DNA of 15,844 nucleotides from positions 1 through 15,844 of the forward strand of contig CAZSXS010000082.1 in assembly GCA_964611385.1 (NCBI GenBank), written 5' to 3'. The translations under genes and the position numbers were made by a program. Positions 7,587 through 14,992 of this stretch are shown piece after piece. The DNA comes from CAZSXS01 sp964611385. GTDB taxonomy: Bacteria; Bacillota; Clostridia; Lachnospirales; CAYPQA01. The notes beneath the pieces are model-generated. The model did no database searches and was not told where the DNA came from. It saw only the letters and a program-made list of their open reading frames with translations. Numbering within the stretch: position 1 is the stretch's first letter; each line of letters opens with the position of its first letter.

Positions 7587-8974
7587 GATTGCTTTTTGAT
7601 GGGCATTTTGGCCTTTGCGTCTTTTTGCCAATCGTGCAAGAGTTTAAGCAACTTATCCGTGACCTCCGGCTCGGTGTCGGAAATCTCCCAGCGCTCGCTG
7701 ATATCACTGTCTAACTTATATAGGGAAACCGTATCATTTTCGTACTCCTCAATGAGCTTGTACGCTCCGTACCGTACCATAGCGGACGGTACACCGCCCT
7801 GATTCCCATAGTGGGGATAGTGCCAAAAGACCGGGCGCTCGGGCATGGGCTGCCCTTTTAGGGCCTTTGTAATATCAATGCCATCCAGGGTAATCCCTTC
7901 TGGCGGTTTGCTTCCGGCAAGGCTTAAGAGCGTGGGGTAGGCATCTGCCAAGGTTACGACCTGATCAGAAACAAGATTTTTGCTGAAGGCTTTTGGGTAA
8001 CTGATGATAAAAGGAACACGAAGCCCGCCTTCATAAGCCCAGCCCTTGCCCTCGGACAAAGGCAGATTGCAAGTTGGAGAACCCTCTGCTGTTGCAAGAC
8101 CCCCATTGTCGGACAGGAACAGTATAACAGTGTCCTCATACAGGCCCTTTTCTTTCAGCTTGTTGATCACCCTGCCGATGTTTTGATCGAGGTTTTCTAT
8201 CATGGCGGCATAGCTGGGATCGGATTGGATCATACGCCGGACTACTTTGAGGTGCCTTTTTTGATCTGAGGGGAAGTTCTCCCCCTCTACGTAGGGGTTT
8301 ACCTTATCTAGTTGCATTTTTTCTGCTTTTATTTTGTACTTGTCAACCAGTTTCTTTGGGGACTGGATGGGCGTATGTACGGCATAGTGCCAGAAATTTA
8401 AGAAAAACGGCTTTTGGCTGTCCTTGTTTTCTGCCTCTGCGTAACTGTCAATCAGCTTCATGGCTTCATCGGTCAGCCGGTCCGTCAGATATTCGCCATC
8501 CTCTCCATCTTTCAAGTTGGGCAGATGCCAGGGGCTGAAATACCCCTTATAGGGCATTCCGTGTGAGTTTCCTCCGATGTTTACATCAAAGCCCTGATGC
8601 TGGGGGTAAAATGCTTCTCCTCCAAGATGCCATTTTCCTACATGCCAGGTTTCGTAACCGGCATCTTTCAAGGCCTTGGCCAGGTTGTATTCTTCGTGGG
8701 GAAGCTCATGCAAATAAGGCGGCTCTATCAGTTTGCCGGAGGTTTTGGAGCCGATCCAGTCGGTAACGCCGATTCGGGCAGGGTAGCGGCCTGTCAGCAA
8801 AGAAGCCCTGGACGGAGAACAAACCGGACAGGTTGCGTACCCGTCCGTAAACCGTACTCCATCCTTTGCCAGCTTGTCAATGTTAGGTGTTTCATAAAAC
8901 CCACTGTCATAGCAGGAAAGATCCTTCCAGCCCATATCATCAATCAAAAAGAGTAAGATGTTCGGTTTTTTCAT
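7583..8974 (-). CDS. formylglycine-dependent sulfatase
   Basis: A 463-residue enzyme of the alkaline-phosphatase superfamily that would hydrolyse a sulfate ester, probably on a sugar. Features: the metal-binding NILLFLIDDMGW (5-16; D12, D13), the signature CSPSR at 52-56 followed by ASLLTGR, where C52 would be oxidised to formylglycine, GKWHLG (113-118), H200, and SDNGG (288-292) with metal-ligand Asp/Asn. There is no signal peptide, so it is likely cytoplasmic and acts on imported small substrates. No maturase is in the window, so an anaerobic sulfatase-maturating enzyme must be encoded elsewhere. The start is ATG with AAAGGA upstream. It follows the isomerase gene by 30 bp in the same operon. 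Confidence 0.93.
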   Translation of the reverse strand: MKKPNILLFLIDDMGWKDLSCYDSGFYETPNIDKLAKDGVRFTDGYATCPVCSPSRASLLTGRYPARIGVTDWIGSKTSGKLIEPPYLHELPHEEYNLAKALKDAGYETWHVGKWHLGGEAFYPQHQGFDVNIGGNSHGMPYKGYFSPWHLPNLKDGEDGEYLTDRLTDEAMKLIDSYAEAENKDSQKPFFLNFWHYAVHTPIQSPKKLVDKYKIKAEKMQLDKVNPYVEGENFPSDQKRHLKVVRRMIQSDPSYAAMIENLDQNIGRVINKLKEKGLYEDTVILFLSDNGGLATAEGSPTCNLPLSEGKGWAYEGGLRVPFIISYPKAFSKNLVSDQVVTLADAYPTLLSLAGSKPPEGITLDGIDITKALKGQPMPERPVFWHYPHYGNQGGVPSAMVRYGAYKLIEEYENDTVSLYKLDSDISERWEISDTEPEVTDKLLKLLHDWQKDAKAKMPIKKQS

Positions 8975-9004
8975 ATACCATTCCTTTCGTATAAGAGGTC
9001 CTTA

Positions 9005-9871
9005 TCAGCCGATAAATCTTCTCATGTTTTCCAGACCGATACTCAAGCCCAGAATAGGATCTTCCATCCCTTCAAACTCAATGGCAATGTAGCCGTCGTA
9101 TCCGGCCTGTTTTAAAATGGATATGCACTGCTTCACAGGCACATCGCCATGCCCTACGATTGCTCCCCGCAGGTAGTTGCCGCCTCTGGATTTGAAGAAG
9201 CCTTGACCTGGGTTCTCTGCCATGCCGCTCTTTACATAAAAGTCCTTCACATGAGCATAAAACGCATAGGGCGCTACCCGGCTCACAGCGTATATGGGGT
9301 TTTCATCCACGCAAAGGAAGTTCCCCATATCTACCAACAGCCCGAAGTTCTCATGCGCCACGGTATTCACCAATTTTTCAACTCGAAGGCTATCTTGACA
9401 GAAAAAGCCGTGATTTTCCACGGTAGTCTTGATATTTTTACTTGCAGCGTATTCCGTAACTTCACGGCAAGCCTTTGCCAGAATCGGAAGCACATCGTCA
9501 AATCCCTTATACCCTCTCTTACCGATAGGCAGGCCGCTGGTTGCATCGTGGCGAACACTCTTGGCCCCTAAAACCTCGGCAAAGTCTATCATCTTTTGAA
9601 CCCGCTCAATCTCAGCTTGGGTATTCCCTTGGGAACCGTTCAAGAAATCCGCTCCAAAGGTAAAATTTGAAATTGGCAGATCTTGCTTGTCAAGCTCTGC
9701 TCTTAATTTTTTTGCATACTCCAGCGGTTCGGAGCCGTCGTGGGGGTTGATTTCAACCACTTCCACCGCGTCAAAACCCATCTCCTTTGCTTTTGCAATA
9801 CAGTCGAGCTGACTCATCTTTCCGGCCCTCACCAGAGCACTATAACTATACGTACTAACAGAAACCTTCAT
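9005..9871 (-). CDS. sugar phosphate isomerase/epimerase-like TIM-barrel protein
   Basis: A 288-residue member of the xylose isomerase-like/AP endonuclease family 2 TIM barrels. Likely divalent-metal ligands are at the barrel mouth: E152 in VENHG, D181 in LLVDMGN, H207 in AHVKD and E265/E267 in IAIEFEG. The family isomerises or epimerises sugars and polyols; the exact substrate cannot be read from sequence. I chose ATG 9871 because GGAGGGAG precedes it at good spacing; the frame stays open to 9982 but that segment contains the promoter. It is the first gene of an operon with a sulfatase, which suggests it processes the desulfated sugar. Confidence 0.85.
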   Translation of the reverse strand: MKVSVSTYSYSALVRAGKMSQLDCIAKAKEMGFDAVEVVEINPHDGSEPLEYAKKLRAELDKQDLPISNFTFGADFLNGSQGNTQAEIERVQKMIDFAEVLGAKSVRHDATSGLPIGKRGYKGFDDVLPILAKACREVTEYAASKNIKTTVENHGFFCQDSLRVEKLVNTVAHENFGLLVDMGNFLCVDENPIYAVSRVAPYAFYAHVKDFYVKSGMAENPGQGFFKSRGGNYLRGAIVGHGDVPVKQCISILKQAGYDGYIAIEFEGMEDPILGLSIGLENMRRFIG

Positions 9872-9899
9872 GGAAAAACTCCCTCCAATTTTTCTTAGA

Positions 9900-9928
9900 A
9901 TTATAGCACGCTTGGAAACTTCCAACAA
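9900..9928 (-). promoter_or_regulatory. promoter of the isomerase-sulfatase-yraN operon
   Basis: On the minus strand a perfect TATAAT (9905-9900) has TTGTTG (9928-9923) 17 bp upstream. The -35 is weak, matching only TTG, which is typical of promoters that need relief from or help by a regulator. The predicted start site is about 20 nt ahead of the GGAGGGAG ribosome binding site. Confidence 0.6.
9912..9925. promoter_or_regulatory. candidate operator palindrome in the isomerase promoter
   Basis: TTGGAA (9912-9917) and TTCCAA (9920-9925) are exact inverted repeats separated by AC. They lie between the -35 and -10 boxes and touch the -35 box, a position suited to a repressor that senses the sugar substrate. 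The regulator is not in the window. Confidence 0.45.
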
Positions 9929-10032
9929 GTACAAAAAAGGGCAAGGAGCAGCGCATTTAAAGGTAAACTTTAGGTTGAGCATATTCCTTGCCTCATAGGG
10001 CGATATAATCTTGGTTATTCAGATTCTTTATG

Positions 10033-10061
10033 TTCCATCAGACTTTAGAGTCTGCTATACT
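10033..10061 (+). promoter_or_regulatory. relic promoter of the broken sulfatase, with palindrome
   Basis: TTCCAT (10033-10038) and TATACT (10056-10061) have 17-bp spacing. The spacer begins with a perfect inverted repeat, CAGACT (10039-10044) and AGTCTG (10049-10054). It points toward the broken sulfatase at 10141. The palindrome differs from the one in the divergent promoter, so the two sulfatase units were probably controlled by different proteins. Confidence 0.4.
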
Positions 10062-10140
10062 GTCAAAAATGCGAACACTCCATTTCCGGCTTTTTTGAAA
10101 GGTGGGAGATAGGGGGTTTTTAGTATGAATGGAGGTACCT

Positions 10141-10458
10141 ATGTCAAACACAAACATTGTTTTAATTATGGCAGACCAGTTCCGGGGAGATTGCCTAGGA
10201 ATTGCTGGGCACCCAGATGTAAAAACGCCTTACTTGGATACACTTGCCGCAAGGGGAACTCGGTTTAAAAATGCCTATTCGGCAGTCCCCACTTGTATTG
10301 CTACGCGGAGTTCACACTCATTTTGAGTATGGAAACAACTACATCGTTACCAAGTAGGATAAGTATTGTCACTTCACCCAAACTGGCCTGGAGCAGCACT
10401 TTGATTTAGAAAACGACTCTACTGAGCTTATGATGCTGTTCATGAGGAAAAGTATCCG
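10141..10458 (+). pseudogene. sulfatase pseudogene: N-terminus joined to C-terminus by an internal deletion
   Basis: ATG 10141 follows GGAGGT and encodes a clear sulfatase N-terminus: NIVLIMADQFRGDCLG, a DVKTPYLDTLAARGTRF block and the signature region ending CIATR at codon 56 (10306-10308). The frame then shifts and stops at TGA 10324-10326. In the +1 frame from 10307 the DNA encodes a typical sulfatase C-terminal block, GVHTHFEYGNNYIVTK, a stop at 10355-10357, then FTQTGLEQHFDLENDSTEL. Another shift leads into YDAVHEEKYP. A normal enzyme of this kind has roughly 450-500 residues, so about 350 are missing between CIATR and GVHTHFEY. The protein cannot work. It differs from the intact sulfatase at 7583-8974, so it was a separate gene. 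Confidence 0.85.
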
Positions 10459-10653
10459 CAGGGGGTAGAAGTTTTTGAAGGGATACTTGAAGCAAGTCAA
10501 ACACATGAATGATTTGCCTTTGAACATGTATTAGCTAGAAGTTTGCTTCATCAAGTTTCATTCGCTATGGACAAAGAAGATTTATTAACTCTAAAACAGA
10601 TTAAAAGAATAGCTTTTAAGTGTTTGACGCTGTATAATAGGGACATACTGTAG
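10459..10653 (+). other. decayed, unidentified reading-frame remnant
   Basis: This stretch between the broken sulfatase and the ATPase cassette has no intact gene. In the frame continuing from the last sulfatase piece it reads through with only one internal stop (10525-10527) to TAG 10651-10653, and the second half gives protein-like text such as FAFEHVLARSLLHQVSFAMD and LKQIKRIAFKCLTLYNRDIL. I do not recognise it. It could be the tail of a gene that arrived with the cassette, or chance coding-like sequence. Confidence 0.35.
10633..10638 (+). promoter_or_regulatory. -10 box ahead of the ATPase/TOPRIM cassette
   Basis: A consensus TATAAT lies 29 nt before the ATPase start codon and directly after TG. 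A convincing -35 box at 17 bp is not visible (TAGCTT at 10610-10615), so promoter strength is uncertain. The ribosome binding site GAGGTG (10656-10661) fits a transcript starting near 10645. Confidence 0.45.
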
Positions 10654-10666
10654 ATGAGGTGTTTAT

Positions 10667-11926
10667 ATGATTAAAGAATTTAGCTGTACTAATTTTAGAA
10701 ACATCAAAGTGAATAAATTGAACTTAGAAAAAATTAATTTATTGATAGGTCCTAATAATTCTGGAAAAACCAATTTTATTAAAGCACTATCCTTTTTTGC
10801 TAATATGATCATCACAGGCCATAATAACAGTTTGCAAAGTTCATTTTTAGCTGAAGTGAGTAAGAACAACTGGAATAAGCTAATAAATAAATATTCGATT
10901 GCCAATTCAGAAGTGAATTTTGAATGGGGAATAAAGCTCAATGATAAGGAAGTTGATTACAGGTTCTCATTTGTTGGGGGAAATGATCCAAAGGACTTCT
11001 TTATAACTAGAGAGGAACTTGATGATAAGCAAGTTCAACATGGTCGTAAGGTTCCTTTTAATTTTTTTAGATGTCATACAGAAAGAAATAATACTGGTAT
11101 TTTTTCTACTGCATATTCGAAAGGCGAACTTAATAAAAGAGTTGAAATTGAAATGAGTAATCAAGATACTGTTTTAGCACAGTTTAAGGACAAGATATTT
11201 GAGAAGCCCAATCTTTACAATAATTCGACATTGCGTAAAGGAACCTTTCCGATTCTTGAAGAAATGCAAAAGTACTTTAAAGGGTTCTATTCCTATTCTA
11301 GCTCGCAATTTGATTTGAGTAAAATTCGAATGCTAAGTGATACAAAAGAGCAAGGGGTTGTACTAAACAAAGACGGTTCAAATTTTACGAATGTGTTAAA
11401 TTACTATATCAGTAAAGATATTTATGTTGGACAATTATTTGACGAAAAGCTGAAAGAACTATTACCTACTCTCACAACCACAAGATTGTCAAATGAATTT
11501 GATAAATTTATTTTTAGAATGGGCTATAGCGGCAAACAATTTGATTTGTCAGATGTTTCAGATGGTACCATAAAGGCGATGCTGCTTACAATGCTGATCT
11601 TTATACCAATTAATGAAGGGTTTTCCTTATTGGCTATTGATGAGCCTGAAATGAACCTACATCCTGCATGGCAGAAAATTATCGGCAAGTGGGTACAACT
11701 CTCAACTAATTTCGGCCAATGCTTTATAAGTACCCATTCCCCAGATCTCTTAGATGCATTTACGGATGGTTTTATAAACAATTTAGTGGGACTATATGTT
11801 TTCAACGCGGACACAAACGATATAGTGAAGGTAAAATATGAGGATATAAAAAGTGAACTAGACGGATGGCAACTTGGTGATTTATATCGAAGTAACGAAC
11901 CACTCTTAGGAGGATGGCCTTGGTGA
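10667..11926 (+). CDS. OLD/RecF-like AAA ATPase of a putative defence pair
   Basis: A 419-residue ABC/SMC-type ATPase without membrane segments. The N-terminus IKEFSCTNFRNIK is the usual OLD/RecF start; Walker A is GPNNSGKT (28-35). A long insertion (about 50-290) without recognisable motif would hold the arms or dimer region. The C-terminal half has the signature SDGTIK (298-303), Walker B LLAIDEPE (321-328) with LHP, and the H-loop STHS (355-358). It carries no TOPRIM domain of its own, unlike OLD class 1 or GajA; that function may sit in the next gene. Composition is clearly AT-rich (27% GC in bases 10861-10920 against 53% in 13141-13200 of the neighbouring methyltransferase). The start is ATG with GAGGTG. 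It overlaps the next gene by 4 bp, indicating joint production. The role in phage defence is inferred from family and context. Confidence 0.85.
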   Translation: MIKEFSCTNFRNIKVNKLNLEKINLLIGPNNSGKTNFIKALSFFANMIITGHNNSLQSSFLAEVSKNNWNKLINKYSIANSEVNFEWGIKLNDKEVDYRFSFVGGNDPKDFFITREELDDKQVQHGRKVPFNFFRCHTERNNTGIFSTAYSKGELNKRVEIEMSNQDTVLAQFKDKIFEKPNLYNNSTLRKGTFPILEEMQKYFKGFYSYSSSQFDLSKIRMLSDTKEQGVVLNKDGSNFTNVLNYYISKDIYVGQLFDEKLKELLPTLTTTRLSNEFDKFIFRMGYSGKQFDLSDVSDGTIKAMLLTMLIFIPINEGFSLLAIDEPEMNLHPAWQKIIGKWVQLSTNFGQCFISTHSPDLLDAFTDGFINNLVGLYVFNADTNDIVKVKYEDIKSELDGWQLGDLYRSNEPLLGGWPW

Positions 11927-12723
11927 AAAAAGTAGCCTGTTTTATCACATCTGGATTTACTGAATGCGGTGCCATGACAGCCTTCTTACACAAAATCAAC
12001 CCTAACTGCCAATATGTTCAATGCTTTCCAAATAAACCGAAGTATAAAAGAGGTCTTGCGCCAGAATACAACGGCTTTACTGGAGAGTCTTTGCTTAGTG
12101 AAATGTATCGTAGGCTGAAAATAAGTAAAGAGAGAGGGGAAAACTTTGATGTCATTTTGATTGAAGATGACCTTGATGGTCGATTCAATAAATACTCGGA
12201 TCAAGAGATTCTTGAGTATCAACAAAACGTCTATCACAAAGTGAAAGAGATCGGCTTTAGTGCGCCCATCATATTTCTTTTTGCCTCTCCTGAAATCGAA
12301 GCATGGTTTTTATCAGATTGGGATCATACATTTAAAGAGGTATATAAAAGTATTCCCAGTCATCCCTTAAAAAAGAATGATAATGAGTATTTCTGTAATC
12401 GATTGAAAAAGTACATAGATGCAGAAATTCTACAAGAACATAAAAATTATATCGAACAATATGGTTACGATGAATCCGGCAAATACACAAAGTTAAGTGA
12501 TGAAATACAAAAGGCCGTATCTATTGGTGTTAAAGAAATAATAAAAAGTGATACCACTGTTAATGACAAACTAAAGGAATTGATTATTGAAAACAGAGAG
12601 CTGTTTTACTCAAAACAGCTCCATGGTGACACGATGCTAAGAAACGCTTCACCCAATACAATAGCCTCAAAATGTACAATCTATTTTTTGAAGGCACATA
12701 ACCAACTAAAAGAAATAAAGTAA
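11923..12723 (+). CDS. TOPRIM/DUF4276-like partner of the AAA ATPase
   Basis: A 266-residue protein I assign tentatively to the DUF4276/RloB-like TOPRIM-fold group. The first strand plus helix is VACFITSGFTECGAMTAFL with the candidate catalytic E14; the second is FDVILIEDDLDGR (75-87) with D82, D83 and D85, like the TOPRIM D-x-D; then IIFLFASPEIEAWFLSDW (116-133), the P-E-I-E-A-W block typical of DUF4276 proteins. The C-terminal half is charged and helical. I chose GTG 11923 because it overlaps the ATPase stop as GTGA, 9 nt after AGGAGG (11908-11913); TTG 11920 is also possible, and ATG 11914 abuts the binding site. If the assignment holds it is a metal-dependent nuclease or nuclease-like effector controlled by the ATPase. 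Confidence 0.65.
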   Translation: MKKVACFITSGFTECGAMTAFLHKINPNCQYVQCFPNKPKYKRGLAPEYNGFTGESLLSEMYRRLKISKERGENFDVILIEDDLDGRFNKYSDQEILEYQQNVYHKVKEIGFSAPIIFLFASPEIEAWFLSDWDHTFKEVYKSIPSHPLKKNDNEYFCNRLKKYIDAEILQEHKNYIEQYGYDESGKYTKLSDEIQKAVSIGVKEIIKSDTTVNDKLKELIIENRELFYSKQLHGDTMLRNASPNTIASKCTIYFLKAHNQLKEIK

Positions 12724-12754
12724 ATGTGAAACCACGCAAAGTAGTCCAGCATTT

Positions 12755-13618
12755 TTACGGCTTTACACTCTTTCTAATCTCATACATCAACACTGTGGCC
12801 GCACAGGCCACATTCAACGAACTAGCGGAGGATCTGCTGCTCATAGGAATGGTGGTCAGAAGATCACAGCTCTCCTTATACGCTCGGCTTAAGCCGTCTG
12901 TTTCATTCCCTATCATCAGTACCAACGGCGAGCTAAGCTCGATTTCATAAAGCGGTTTTTCCTGATGGGCAGTTGTGCCTATGGTTTTAAAATGGGGAAA
13001 AGCCGCTTTGGTTTTGTCCAAAAATGCACTCAGCTTCTGATTGTCCGTAACCCGAACCGTCCGAAGCGCAAAAAAAGACCCCATAGATGCAGAAAGAACA
13101 TCGGGATCGTATAGATCTACAGCGTGACCGGTAATCAGCAGTCCGTCAATGCCAAAGGCATCACAGGAACGAATCACCGTGCCCAGGTTTCCCTTGTTTG
13201 AGGGGCGATCAAATAGTAAAAAAATGGAGGAATCGTTCACTTCCAGCGCGTTTAAATCATCCTCTCTCATTTCTACGACGGCCAGCAGCTCAGAGGTATC
13301 CGTTTTACTGCTCAAATCTGACAGCAGTTCGGGCGTGAGGATATAGTTCGTTTCTGTTTCAACGCTGTTCAGAATACTGCTGGCCCAATCGGAAAGCGGC
13401 TCCTGCTCTGTATAAATAAAGGAAGAAATCTTCCAGTTGTTTTTAACGGCTTCATTGATGTTCCTTACGCCCTCAACAAAAAATTGATTGTACTTATAAC
13501 GCTTGTTGCGGTTTAATTTCAGTACCTCGAATTTTTGATAGTTGGCGTTTTTGGCATAGAGCTTTAGGGTTTTGGGGCTGTGTGTATTTTTTTGAGACTT
13601 TTTTGTTTGTGTATTCAT
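12755..13618 (-). CDS. TrmH/SpoU-family RNA 2'-O-methyltransferase
   Basis: A 287-residue SPOUT (trefoil-knot) methyltransferase that would methylate a ribose in rRNA or tRNA using S-adenosylmethionine. An N-terminal substrate-binding domain (about 38-120, FFVEGVRNINEAV) precedes the three SpoU motifs: motif 1 NKGNLGTVIR (141-150) with the conserved N and R, motif 2 MIGNETDGLS (235-244), and motif 3 IPMSSRSSASSLNVACA (257-273). The last usually has E-S-L-N-V; here it is ASSLNV, a small deviation. Residues 1-20 are a lysine/threonine-rich extension. The start is ATG with AAGGAGGG. It is the last gene of the uppP-rSAM-methyltransferase run. Which nucleotide it modifies cannot be told. Confidence 0.9.
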   Translation of the reverse strand: MNTQTKKSQKNTHSPKTLKLYAKNANYQKFEVLKLNRNKRYKYNQFFVEGVRNINEAVKNNWKISSFIYTEQEPLSDWASSILNSVETETNYILTPELLSDLSSKTDTSELLAVVEMREDDLNALEVNDSSIFLLFDRPSNKGNLGTVIRSCDAFGIDGLLITGHAVDLYDPDVLSASMGSFFALRTVRVTDNQKLSAFLDKTKAAFPHFKTIGTTAHQEKPLYEIELSSPLVLMIGNETDGLSRAYKESCDLLTTIPMSSRSSASSLNVACAATVLMYEIRKSVKP

Positions 13619-13692
13619 GATTATCCCTCCTTCAAATTAAGGATACTCTATACAGCTTGGAATGGCTCGGCTTTCTTTTTACTGAAGCCTGC

Positions 13693-14946
13693 CTAGCATT
13701 TTCCTGCCGTAGTTTCATCCGCCATAAGCGAATCAAAGATAGAAATCTGTTCTGCACCGGTGGAAAGAAAGTGGCGTAGGTCTTGGGAAAACAAGCTGTT
13801 TTTCCCCTTGTACTGTCCATTACAGGTGATGAAAAACTTGCTTCGTTTCAGACTGACCCGCATTTTTTCCAGAAGCTCAAAAGTGATACGCGTATGACGG
13901 CGGGCTTCCAGAATCCGTTTGGCAAAGGTCAGACCAATACCCGGAATGCGAATCAAGGTTTCAAAATCTGCCTGATTCAGCTCGACAGGGTACAGCTCCA
14001 AATGCCGCAAGGCCCAAGCAGCCTTGGGATCAAGATCTGCTTCCAGATTTGGAGAGTCGGTAGGCGTAATCTCCTCCGGGGCAAAGTGGTACAGCTGCAA
14101 GAGCCTGTCCGCCTGGTACAAGCGCGCCATTCGCCAATAGGGCGTACGGGTTTCTGAAAGGTTTTCCATTTCATAGCCCTTTGCTGCATGACGGTAACTG
14201 AAAGCCGTGTAGTACACTCGACTCAGGCGATACTTATGATAGAGGGCTTGGGAAAGATTCAAAATCGTTCGGTCGTCTTCCTCTGTGCTTCCAGCCATAA
14301 TCTGGGTGGTCTGGGACGTGGCAAAGCGCCTTTTCTCTGCTTTCGCGTGCAGCACCTGCTCCGATATACTTCGCATAGGGTTTAAAATGTTGTTCCTGTT
14401 TTTCTGCTTAGCAATACGCTCATAACCACAGCTTTGGGCAACTTCAATGTTCACGCTTAAGCGGTCGGCGTAAAGCCCTGTTTTTTCAATCAGAAGGGGG
14501 TCGGCGCCAGGCATAACCTTGGCATGGATATACCCTTTATAACCCAGTTCCTTCCGCATGATGCGGACACTTTCGGCTAGCAGCTCCTGGGTATAGTCGG
14601 CGTTCATGTAGATAGCCGAGGTCACAAAAACGCCATGCCGCTCCCGCTTGGACACCTCCACTGAAACCTGTGCAAGCTCTCTGGGCGAAAGGCAATAGTT
14701 ATTCCGTTCATCCCCCCGGCTGGAGCGACACCCGCAGTAAGCGCAATTGAATATGCATTTGCTGGCCATAAAGGTTTTGGGGACCTTTGGTGGCGCTTTT
14801 TGGCTCTTGATGTTTTCGGCGCAACGCAAAGCAGTGCCCTCTGCATCTAAGTCAGAGGCTACTTCAAACCTTGCGTCTTCCTGCATAAGAGAAAGCTTGT
14901 CATTCACATCATGTTGAAATCCTTGAGGGATGATAATCGCAGACAT
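13693..14946 (-). CDS. radical SAM protein of the putative DNA modification/repair family
   Basis: A 417-residue radical SAM enzyme. The cluster motif CIFNCAYC (C64, C68, C71) binds the [4Fe-4S] cluster that cleaves S-adenosylmethionine. The middle is a partial TIM barrel with SVNIEVAQS and a YYTAFSYRH block. A helix-hairpin-helix, LIRIPGIGLTFAKRILEARR (about 331-350), suggests contact with nucleic acid. The pattern matches the family I know as the radical SAM protein linked to a uracil-DNA-glycosylase-like partner; that partner is not next to it here. The start is ATG 14946 with GGAGGG; the frame is open to 15045 but that part overlaps uppP. It lies 46 bp after uppP and 74 bp before the methyltransferase gene. 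Confidence 0.88.
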   Translation of the reverse strand: MSAIIIPQGFQHDVNDKLSLMQEDARFEVASDLDAEGTALRCAENIKSQKAPPKVPKTFMASKCIFNCAYCGCRSSRGDERNNYCLSPRELAQVSVEVSKRERHGVFVTSAIYMNADYTQELLAESVRIMRKELGYKGYIHAKVMPGADPLLIEKTGLYADRLSVNIEVAQSCGYERIAKQKNRNNILNPMRSISEQVLHAKAEKRRFATSQTTQIMAGSTEEDDRTILNLSQALYHKYRLSRVYYTAFSYRHAAKGYEMENLSETRTPYWRMARLYQADRLLQLYHFAPEEITPTDSPNLEADLDPKAAWALRHLELYPVELNQADFETLIRIPGIGLTFAKRILEARRHTRITFELLEKMRVSLKRSKFFITCNGQYKGKNSLFSQDLRHFLSTGAEQISIFDSLMADETTAGKC

Positions 14947-14992
14947 AGGGAGCCCTCCATCTCTGGCAGTATGATACAAACGGCTTAAGTAT

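Noticed and set aside
7587..7631. Longer YraN protein from TTG 7631
   Set aside because: TTG start, no binding site, and extra lysine-rich residues outside the family's usual length; ATG 7586 overlaps the sulfatase stop as ATGA.
9872..9982. Upstream extension of the isomerase to 9982
   Set aside because: The segment contains the TATAAT promoter and the GGAGGGAG site that points to ATG 9871.
10004..10009. TATAAT in the sulfatase divergent region on the plus strand
   Set aside because: The nearest -35-like TTGAGC (9975-9980) is 23 bp away, too far for a standard promoter.
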